The notes below the pieces were generated by a model that did not search any database, was not told the origin of the DNA, and was given only the letters and a program-made list of their open reading frames with translations. Below are positions 18,745 through 26,062 of a stretch of 38,304 nucleotides of DNA, one piece after another (position 1 is the first letter of the stretch; each line of letters starts with the position of its first letter). This DNA comes from Campylobacteraceae bacterium (lineage in GTDB: Bacteria; Campylobacterota; Campylobacteria; Campylobacterales; Campylobacteraceae), in the NCBI GenBank assembly GCA_031284315.1, contig JAITAB010000005.1:1-38304 (forward strand), given 5' to 3'. A program made the translations under genes and the position numbers.

Positions 18745-18977
18745 TGGAAAATAAAAACGGATTTTTGGGGAAACTAAAAAATATATTTGGCATGCAAAAA
18801 AATGAAGACGAAAATCTCTCTTCTCTGATAGAAAATCTGCGGGCGCGGAGAAATGCGCTGAAATTGGAGCTTGACGAAGCAAATGAAGATAAGGCTAAGG
18901 AGCTAAAAGAGATGATCGGCATCGTTGATGAACAGATAAAAAAGTGTGAAAAAATCCTTTTGGAAAACAACTCGTAA
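18744..18977 (+). CDS. Small coiled-coil protein of unknown function
   Basis: A 77-residue, highly charged protein with no recognised family. It opens MENKNGFLGKLKNIFG, which could form an amphipathic helix. From about residue 24 the heptad-like pattern (LIENLRARRNALKLELDEANE) predicts a coiled coil to near the end, with one cysteine at residue 69. Its start overlaps the stop of the Na/Pi gene by one base, so it is translationally coupled and probably works with or on that transporter. Codon use looks like its neighbour's, so I take it as real. Confidence 0.65.
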   Translation: MENKNGFLGKLKNIFGMQKNEDENLSSLIENLRARRNALKLELDEANEDKAKELKEMIGIVDEQIKKCEKILLENNS

Positions 18978-19172
18978 ACCCCAAATCCAAAACCCGCGAA
19001 TTTTTGCCCCGCATGCGGCATACAAGCCGTCATGCAGGCGCATGAGATAGTTAAAATCAGCGATTTTGTCATGTAAAGAATATGCGCAGGACATGACAGA
19101 CGGTCAAAACCGCAAACTTTTACTCTTGACAAGTAAGAAAAAGCGTCCTTAACCATTCCCGCGCCCCATTAT

Positions 19173-19238
19173 GTCATTCCCGCGATAGAACGACAAATTT
19201 CCGCAGGAAACGCATATCGTGAGGGAAGGCAGGAATCC
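19173..19238 (+). repeat. 66-bp composite repeat, type B copy 2
   Basis: Inverted relative to copy 1, with central hairpin GTTTCC-TGC-GGAAA read on the opposite strand and the right arm decayed to GCAGGAAT. Confidence 0.75.
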
Positions 19239-19524
19239 ACCCCTTTCGTCATTCCCGCGACCGAACGACAAGCGAAGCGCATGCGCCCTCCTATGTCATT
19301 CCCGCGAAAGCGGGAATCCAAACCAATAAATAAAAATATTTCATCTTATTATTGGCGATACTCTTTTTTTATTTTTTCTGGATTACCATGCAATATTTAC
19401 CGTGTTTTGAATTGTTCTTTTTGGATTCCCGCCTACGCGGGAATGACATAGGAGGCGCATATACTTCGCTTGTCGTTCGGTCGCGGGAATGACGGAATTG
19501 CGCCGCTTTCTTAAATTCTTTTTT

Positions 19525-19587
19525 GGATTCCCGCATTCCTCGCAAATATCGTTTTCTGCGAAAACTTTTTGCTCGCGTGGGAATGAC
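19525..19587 (-). repeat. 63-bp composite repeat, type A copy 3
   Basis: An inverted copy of the type A element found at the end of cusA, with a few substitutions. Confidence 0.8.
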
Positions 19588-19633
19588 GAAAGGAAGTGCG
19601 GGAATGACATAGTGAAAAAACGCACATGATAAA

Positions 19634-21194
19634 TCAGTACTTCTCCATATCCAGATTAAGCCCGACTTTCATACCGACTGCTTTGTGCGGTTGTTTACTG
19701 CGAAGTATCAAGCCTTCTATTTCTATCCTTACGGGTTCGTTACCGTATTCTTCTTTGATATTGCTGTGGTCGTGCAGTTCAACATTTGCAATATCTGTCC
19801 GTTCTAAACATTTCAAGCTAACTTTGCCGTTGATATCTGCCTTGATGGGTTTTAACAGCGACCATATTACAAGCCACAAAGGACGATCTGGGTCAAAGTA
19901 TGCATTTGAGAGCATTTTATAGTTTAAACTTTCCCCTTTGAACTCCAATATGCCGTTTGATTGAGCCATGTTAAATGTTATGCCTACTATCTCATATTCC
20001 CCTATATAAACATCACAAGTTTCATTTGCGGATAGTTTTAAAAATCTATTTTCGGTTATGGAAGTTTTGCGCTCAATGATATTTTTACTTTCGATATCGC
20101 TGTTTATCGCGTTGATATATTTAAAGTCATAAATATCCAAATCCTCATTGATAATTTTATGAGAACTATATATCGTTACGATTGACTTTGCCAATGCATT
20201 ACCCATTTCTTGCGCATAAGGAGGCAGTATATGCACATCATCTTGAAACAGTTTAGGGAAATGCACTTTTGTATAAGCATTTTCAGCCCATGCATGACCG
20301 TCAAAGTATGGAATATTTCGCTTATTGCAAATTTCTATATAGTGTCTTCTTATCCGTTGAAATTTGGGATTTTGGGGAGAGTTATATCCGAAGCGTTCAG
20401 GCATAAGAATAACAACAGGCAAGACATGAGAAGCCGCACAGAGCGTAAGAAAATAGTCAAATATCTGTGATGATAAGGATATATCGTAGTCATGAAGCCA
20501 AAGGGCGCGCTGTTCGTTTGTCAAAATATCAAGTACAACAACATCGCAATCGCTAAAATCATGTTTTGAAAATGTATAAGGAACAAGCGCGGCATGACTG
20601 CTGCCTATGGAAGCGTTTTTTTGGATAACTATATCGGGATTGTTTTTTAATCCTACAACATATCTATCTGCCATAATAGAATTAGATGTGCCTATGATGC
20701 CGACTTTTATTTTTGGTTTTTCTTTCGCTTCTTTCTTTACAACCAACACATTCACTTTTGAAAGATGAAAATATTCATTGATTTGAGAGGTTATTTTTAT
20801 GCGTTCTATTGTTTGAGGGTATTTATACGGCAGTATAAGAGGCAAGCCGTTCGGTTCTGCGTCAAATAGCAAGTCTCCTTCATATATCGCATGATATTCG
20901 TTGCCGTAAAAAACTTCTACTTTTAGTTTGCGGGCTTTCTCTTTGCACATATCTTTTCTATTGTGCAAAATGATATATTCGATAAATATCGGCTCGCTAA
21001 GTGTGAGTTCCCACCATGGATTTTGTTCTTTATCTGTGTGGAAAGCAAAATTTACCCCCCCCCATATCCATGACAGCCCTTTGAGCATCATCTGGTTTTG
21101 ACCATTGAGACAGCGAGCTTTGAGTTGCTTTACCCAATGGGGCTATGTCTGTGAGGTTTTCGGTTTCGCAGAGGGATTTAACGATGTTTATCAT
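19634..21194 (-). CDS. Discoidin-domain SGNH hydrolase, phase-variable, out of frame here
   Basis: The gene starts at the ATG 21192-21194 (MINIVK), parallel to its neighbour. The 9-base G tract at 21055-21063 shifts the frame, ending translation after 54 residues; 8 or 11 Gs would give about 519 residues. The in-frame product has an F5/8 type C (discoidin-like) domain of about 150 residues (NPWWELTLSEP, IEYIILHNRKD). An SGNH/GDSL-type domain follows, with nucleophile motif GTSNSIMAD, a glycine block NASIGSSH and a terminal DDVH, then a beta-rich tail. Such domains esterify or de-esterify glycans, so O-acetyl editing of a surface sugar is plausible. The ribosome site reads AAAGAAAT, weaker than the AAAGGAAT of its paralogue. 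A start at 21091 could give a shortened product in this frame state. Confidence 0.75.
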
Positions 21195-21289
21195 GAATGA
21201 AATTTCTTTTTGTATTTATAATAGCTCATATTTTATCCCCATATAAAATCTTTTTTACTAAATCCTGCCTCTCATGAAGAGCTTTTGCA
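20730..21289 (-). repeat. Long direct repeat copy R2
   Basis: About 560 bp nearly identical to 22118-22682, differing mostly by 5 fewer Gs in the tract and scattered substitutions. It spans the last about 20 codons of the fucosyltransferase-like gene, the 31-base spacer and the discoidin module of the SGNH gene. Similarity stops sharply at both ends. Confidence 0.85.
21055..21063 (-). repeat. Poly-G contingency tract, 9 bases (gene off)
   Basis: Nine Gs in the coding strand within the discoidin module. In-frame reading needs a length of 2 modulo 3, so 9 is off. Confidence 0.85.
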
Positions 21290-22587
21290 AGTCGGCCAAA
21301 GCCTGAAAGGTGTGTTCCTTTTAATGTCCATGGATATTCTTTAGATGGCGAAAGTGTTGAAAAATAGAGATTTTTTCCGCTTGCCAAGATAAACAAGTCA
21401 GCAAGGGTATTTAAATTGGTACTATATCTATCGAGACTTTTATTACTATGCAACCGTTCTCCTTTTGTATCAGGAAGTTCCGCAACTATATGGAGTTTAT
21501 CTCTAAAAAATGATTTGGCATAAAGCTGGCATTGCAGGTCATCCGTACAAAGTACTACTTTACTTCCAAGCTTGCCTTTTATCTCTTCAAAAAATGTTTT
21601 ATAGTCAGTCTTATAGTCTGTATTTCTAACATGCACGGCATCATACTCGCCAAGTTTTTCAAGTATATCAACTATACGGACTCTAACTTTTTCATTTAAT
21701 CTTAGCCATTCAAAAACATTTATCCTAGCTCCGCCTCCACATTGCTCATAAATCAATATCTCTTCTTCATAAGATTTAGTAAAGTCAAATGTAAGCAGTA
21801 TATTTGTTTTAGCTTGGGTATAGTTTAGCGCTTCATTTGACCATGCTGTTTGATAATTTACTATATCTCTCTCCAAACAAGCAGGATAGCAGGTAAATTC
21901 ATACTGCATAAAATCAAATCCATCAAAATAAACTCTATCGGGTGCAATAAAATAATTGCCAAAACTATCCAAAAAACCGCCTCTTGAACCATCAATATAT
22001 AATTCTCTATTATAAGTTAATGCATATTCTCTGCACTTTTGTATGCTCCCAAGCATATCGTTTAAACCGCCTCTTGGTCTGCAAAAAACTATTTTTTTAT
22101 TTAATGGCGGCTTTTCTTCTTTCTTTACAACCAACACATTCACCTTTGAAAGATGAAAATATTCATTGATTTGAGAGGTTATTTTAATGCGTTCTATCTT
22201 TTGAGGGTATTTATACGGCAGTATAAGAGGCAAGCCGTTCGGTTCTGCGTCAAATAGCAAATCTCCTTCGTATATCGCATGATATTCGTTTCCGTAAAAA
22301 ACTTCTATTTTTAATTTGCGGGCTTTCTCTTTGCACATATCTTTTCTATTGTGCAAAATGATATATTCGACAAATCTTGGCTCGCTAAGTGTGAGTTCCC
22401 ACCATGGATTTTGTTCTTTATCTGTGTGGAAAGCGAAATTTACCCCCCCCCCCCCCATATCCATGACAGCTCTTTGAGCATCATCTGGTTTTGACCATTT
22501 AGATAATGAACTTTGAGAAGCTTTGCCTAACGGGGCTATGTCTGTGAGGTTTTCGGTTTCGCATAAATTTTTTACTATATTTATCAT
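21226..22587 (-). CDS. Discoidin-domain fucosyltransferase-like protein, phase-variable, in frame
   Basis: A 453-residue protein with the 14-G tract in frame. Residues 1-155 form the same discoidin-like module as the downstream gene. The catalytic part begins KKIVFCRPRGGLNDMLGSIQ, a glycine-rich N-terminal motif like those of the GT11/NodZ group of alpha-fucosyltransferases. It also has AVHVRNTDY in the position of their HxRxxD motif and LFILASGKNLYFS near the end. The donor sugar is inferred only. There is no signal peptide or transmembrane helix, so it acts in the cytoplasm, where the lectin-like head might hold the acceptor glycan. AAGGAA precedes the ATG. Its last codons belong to repeat R2. 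Confidence 0.75.
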   Translation of the reverse strand: MINIVKNLCETENLTDIAPLGKASQSSLSKWSKPDDAQRAVMDMGGGGVNFAFHTDKEQNPWWELTLSEPRFVEYIILHNRKDMCKEKARKLKIEVFYGNEYHAIYEGDLLFDAEPNGLPLILPYKYPQKIERIKITSQINEYFHLSKVNVLVVKKEEKPPLNKKIVFCRPRGGLNDMLGSIQKCREYALTYNRELYIDGSRGGFLDSFGNYFIAPDRVYFDGFDFMQYEFTCYPACLERDIVNYQTAWSNEALNYTQAKTNILLTFDFTKSYEEEILIYEQCGGGARINVFEWLRLNEKVRVRIVDILEKLGEYDAVHVRNTDYKTDYKTFFEEIKGKLGSKVVLCTDDLQCQLYAKSFFRDKLHIVAELPDTKGERLHSNKSLDRYSTNLNTLADLFILASGKNLYFSTLSPSKEYPWTLKGTHLSGFGRLAKALHERQDLVKKILYGDKI

Positions 22588-22682
22588 AAATGAAATTCCT
22601 TTTTGTATTTATAATAACTCATATTTTATCCCCATATAAAATCTTTTTTACTAAATCCTGCCTCTCATGAAGAGCTTTTGCA
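22118..22682 (-). repeat. Long direct repeat copy R1
   Basis: The partner of 20730-21289. It covers an orphan 3' fragment of a fucosyltransferase-like gene, the spacer, and the discoidin module of the intact fucosyltransferase-like gene. Confidence 0.85.
22443..22456 (-). repeat. Poly-G contingency tract, 14 bases (gene on)
   Basis: Fourteen Gs in the coding strand: the last base of an ATG, four glycine codons and the first base of GTA. In frame. Confidence 0.85.
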
Positions 22683-22711
22683 GTAGAACTAAAACCAAAT
22701 AACCTATCATA
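22619..22711 (-). pseudogene. Orphan 3' end of a fucosyltransferase-like gene
   Basis: Directly behind the TGA of the asparagine-synthase-like gene, and in the same frame, 30 codons read YDRLFGFSST then AKALHERQDLVKKILYGDKI. The last 20 residues are identical to the end of the intact fucosyltransferase-like protein. There is no start codon or body. It is best read as the remnant of a third family member, most of which was lost or replaced. Confidence 0.7.
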
Positions 22712-24909
22712 TCAAGCGCCGCTTTTATTATTTTGTTTGTTGGCAAATTCAGATTTTAATTTATCATATTCTGCCCTCAGTGCATTTTTTTCAGATTCAA
22801 TTTTTTTTATAGTATTTATATACCATTGGCGAGCATTTTCTGTTTCTTTTAATTTTGTTTCAAATTTGCCATGCTCCATGTCCAATGCAAAAATAAATTT
22901 TTCATGGTCGGATAGTCTATTATGGTCGGATTGCAAAAATACTTTCCATCGCCCAAAACAAAGTTCACCATTTCTTAATACTTGTTCAGCAGGTTCTGTA
23001 TACCAATTTTTATTTGGTGTATAAAGCGGATTGATTTGTGAAACAAGTTTTTGCGTGTAAAACGGCACAGGAACAGCGCAATTGACAGATAAATTACCTT
23101 CTTTATTCTGCATAAAGAGACTTGCACCATAAATATCAATAATTTGTGCCAATTGCAGTCTTGCTATTGGTTTTTGTCCTGCAATTTGTAGTTTTGCATC
23201 ACTAACCGCATTATAAAACCATTTTTCATCAAATACTTCAAATATAGAGCTATCCAACTCTATATTGTTTTCTATAAGAAAGCATATTTGATCTGTAAGA
23301 TTTGAACCGCTTGGCAGGGGACGATTTGCAGTATTTTCGACTGGTTTTATTTGCAAAAATTGCTCAGCATCTGTTCTGTGCGCAAATGCGGTATATTTCC
23401 AACTTTTAGAGGCAAATGGAAAATAAAGCAATTCAGGTGCAGACTGTTCTATCAAGCGAAATGGAATATCTGCAACAGCACGTTTTTCAGGCGCTTGTAT
23501 CATTGCCAATCTATGAAGCCAAGAATTATATCCGAGCGCACAGAACCAATTTCTATTTTTGCGATTCAACCCAGCGTGAAACTGTGGTAAGCGGATTCTA
23601 TTTAGTAATAAATCTACCGAATATAGTTCATCAAATGAATCGATAGTGCGGTTGTATATGTTAATAAAATACTCATTTGCTTTTTGCGTATATCTATCAG
23701 TATGTGTAGTCCTATCAGACAATAAATGTTTACGTTCGTTAGAGCCAATGCTTTTATTTGCGACTCCTCCATCAAGTAAATGTAAAGAAAAATATCCGCG
23801 GCACTGTTCAATCGCTACACCCATAAGTAGATTTCTGGCAATTTTTGCTTGTTGATTTTGCTGTAATTTTGAAATCTCGCTGCTTATACTTCCAATCCAT
23901 CGCTCATTAAATGAAATTGTTCCTGCAACACTTGCGTATTGCTCAAGCGTTTTTTCAAACGATGTTTTTATTATATTTTTGTCTGCATCTTGTATAACTG
24001 AATCAATGCGTGTCAGATTTAGTCCGAAATGTTTAGCGATCTGCTTGGCGATAATCACATCGGGATGGTCTTCATATCCGTTTACAGTATAAGATATATT
24101 TTGATGAATACCTGCTTCTATAGTCAAAGCAAGTAAAACGCGGCTATCATATCCTCCCGTTATATTGCCGCCAACTTCACTTCCTCCCGCATAATTTTTT
24201 AAAAATCTTACCATTTGCTTGCGTGTTTCATCTAAATGCCCATTCCACTCTTCATCTCTCATCGGATAATACATATTATTAATCATGGAGTAGAATAAAA
24301 CATCATTTTTTTCGCTAATCATAATTCCTGCATTTTGCGGGACACAATACACACTCTTAAAAGTCATCTCGTTATCAGCAATTTCACCATTCATAACTAC
24401 ATTGCCAAGCGCATAAATATTTTTATGTTTTTGCCAATGTGCTCCGTAAAGCGCTTGCGCTGCAAGGTATGGATTGTTAGAAATCGCAGTTACATTGTCA
24501 TTATACGCTATAAAAAGCGGATAATTTCCCAAAACATCGCGGTGGATATGATTTTCACCTGACTCCGAAACTTCGCCATAGCAGTAAAATCCAAATATTT
24601 CAGAATGATCTGTCTCATTAAGCCCAAGCAGAGGCGAGAGACGGCGGATATCCGTTATAAATTCATCTTGAGTTATATTGCCGTCAAAGAATGACAATTT
24701 ACCCCCCCCCCCCCAGAAAATCCAAGTGATTTTTCAGGCTGTTCATCAATAGCAAAAACAAAAAGACGATCGTGTTTTGGCGATATAATATAATTTGCAT
24801 TTTGGTATGCAAAAGTAGTGTATCCTATATGTTTTTCAGTTAAATATGAGATAACTTCACCGTCAATTTTGCGATTATTTTTGCCGTATATTGCTAAAAA
24901 ATCTATCAT
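22712..24909 (-). CDS. Asparagine-synthase-like protein, phase-variable, out of frame here
   Basis: The start is the ATG at 24907-24909 (MIDFLAIYGK). A 13-G tract at 24702-24714 breaks the frame after about 78 codons; 11 or 14 Gs would give about 731-732 residues. The body has the PP-loop ATP-binding motif TGGYDSRVLLAL and GYEDHPDVIIAKQIAKHFGL, typical of the synthetase half of asparagine synthase. The N-terminal half resembles a class II amidotransferase fold but lacks the catalytic Cys after Met1, so glutaminase activity is unlikely. Related proteins amidate or acylate sugars and peptides. The last 50 residues form a charged coiled coil. A restart inside the tract (TTG near 24697) could yield most of the synthetase domain. 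Confidence 0.75.
24702..24714 (-). repeat. Poly-G contingency tract, 13 bases (gene off)
   Basis: Thirteen Gs after GFS in the coding strand. A length of 2 modulo 3 is required, so 13 is one base short. Confidence 0.85.
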
Positions 24910-24933
24910 AAATATCGTCTCTATGCTTAAAAA

Positions 24934-24939
24934 ATTATA
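24934..24939 (-). promoter_or_regulatory. Candidate -10 box of asparagine-synthase-like gene
   Basis: TATAAT on the minus strand, 25 bases before the start codon, in a 160-base AT-rich gap. It suggests the three leftmost island genes can be transcribed separately. Confidence 0.45.
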
Positions 24940-25070
24940 TTGCAAAAGGTAAAAATTTCAAATCAGGCAAACAAGACAAACACCAAACGATTTTTTTGCC
25001 TGCCCATTTTTACCAAAATTCATACTTTATATATAATCAAAGTTTTTATTACTACAGTAAATATTTTCTT

Positions 25071-26036
25071 TTAGAATATGCTTTCGAAATCCGGCTTATA
25101 CGATTTGCGCATTTTATGAAAAAAATTTTTATAAAAATATTGTTTTGCATCTACATTTTTTACACCAAATTTTTTTAATACTCCACTAAGCTCTATAATA
25201 AATCTCTCTCTATATTTAAGAGATTGTTCAATGTGCATATCCCTTATCGTTTTTGGATCCCGCGGATGCCTTACCATTTCCTCAACAGCAGAAGCTACGG
25301 CATCAGGGGTTGGTTCGGCAATGATAGAATTATATTCGTTATACCAAACATCTCTTCCTCCGAAAGATGGAGTAGAGACAACAGGAACTCCGCAAAGAAG
25401 ATACTCGCTGGACGCATGACAAGCACCTTCATGTTCAGACAATATAAGTCCGCAATGAGACTGATTTATCTTTTCACAAACCTGCTCTGGTGTCAAATGG
25501 GCAGGATTCAAATATTTGTAAGGCGGCAGATCAATCTCCCCCCCCCCAGCGCTATTGTTTCCTACTACTAAAGCCAAGTTCGGTACTTTTGAGGCTAAAA
25601 AATGTCTTTTAAAAGCAACTCTACGCGCTACATAAACAGCATCGAATTCTTTTTGCAGTTTTATAGGCTTCATAACAAGCGTTTCATCCAACCAAGCATT
25701 CTGGTTAACAATATCGCCATTGTATCCATATCTGCTAAATATATCTTTATCTGCCTGCGAATTGTACAATATAAAAAAATTCTCTTTATTTAGATGAAGG
25801 ATGTCAAGCATAATATCCGCTTGTCTAACCAAATATTCGTGATAATGCCATCCAAGTATAACAAAAAAGAAATCTGTGGGACGAAATCTTTTGTGGTATT
25901 TAAGCATCCATTCCCAATTGTGCTGTAAATTTTCAATAATGAAAATTCTGCATAAGTTATCTTTGTAGTATAAACTGAAAGGAAAAGACGGCCTTGGCCA
26001 AATATAAGGCTTAAAGTTATCAATATCTACTGACAT
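25071..26036 (-). CDS. GT4-type glycosyltransferase, phase-variable, in frame
   Basis: A 321-residue GT-B fold protein. The C-terminal half carries the family-4 nucleotide-sugar signature SEHEGACHASSEYLLCGVP and VVSTPSFGGRD, with the usual glutamates. A 10-G tract at 25538-25547 encodes Gly-Gly-Gly in NNSAGGGEIDLPP between the two Rossmann halves, so loss or gain of one G removes the donor-binding half. It is on as read. GGAGAAAAA precedes the ATG. The sugar specificity is unknown. It lies 26 bases behind the two-domain glycosyltransferase gene. Confidence 0.82.
   Translation of the reverse strand: MSVDIDNFKPYIWPRPSFPFSLYYKDNLCRIFIIENLQHNWEWMLKYHKRFRPTDFFFVILGWHYHEYLVRQADIMLDILHLNKENFFILYNSQADKDIFSRYGYNGDIVNQNAWLDETLVMKPIKLQKEFDAVYVARRVAFKRHFLASKVPNLALVVGNNSAGGGEIDLPPYKYLNPAHLTPEQVCEKINQSHCGLILSEHEGACHASSEYLLCGVPVVSTPSFGGRDVWYNEYNSIIAEPTPDAVASAVEEMVRHPRDPKTIRDMHIEQSLKYRERFIIELSGVLKKFGVKNVDAKQYFYKNFFHKMRKSYKPDFESIF
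25538..25547 (-). repeat. Poly-G contingency tract, 10 bases (gene on)
   Basis: Ten Gs in the coding strand in the middle of the GT4 gene, in frame. At 9 or 11 the C-terminal donor-binding half would be lost. Confidence 0.85.
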
Positions 26037-26062
26037 TTTTTCTCCATTTTAATAAAAATAGT

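Larger units (their letters stand above)
19151..19612. repeat. Palindromic repeat cluster III (left edge of glycan island)
   Basis: It holds a type B copy (19173-19238), 25-bp palindromes at 19295-19319 and 19423-19447, and an inverted type A copy (19525-19587). Two hybrid units, near 19249 and 19449, join half of a type B element to GCGCAT..CCTCCTATG. The 170 bases before it, behind the small coiled-coil gene, show no gene. Confidence 0.8.

Noticed and set aside
19634-21091. Start of the SGNH gene at the ATG at 21091 (485 codons)
   Set aside because: This frame begins inside the discoidin module in the wrong phase before the G tract. Comparison with the paralogue places the native start at 21194. 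It may only be a fallback start in the off state.
22712-24697. Asparagine-synthase-like gene starting at 24697 (661 codons)
   Set aside because: It needs a TTG directly after the G tract with no ribosome site. The upstream frame starting at 24909 gives the matching N-terminal half, so the gene is better read as interrupted by tract slippage.
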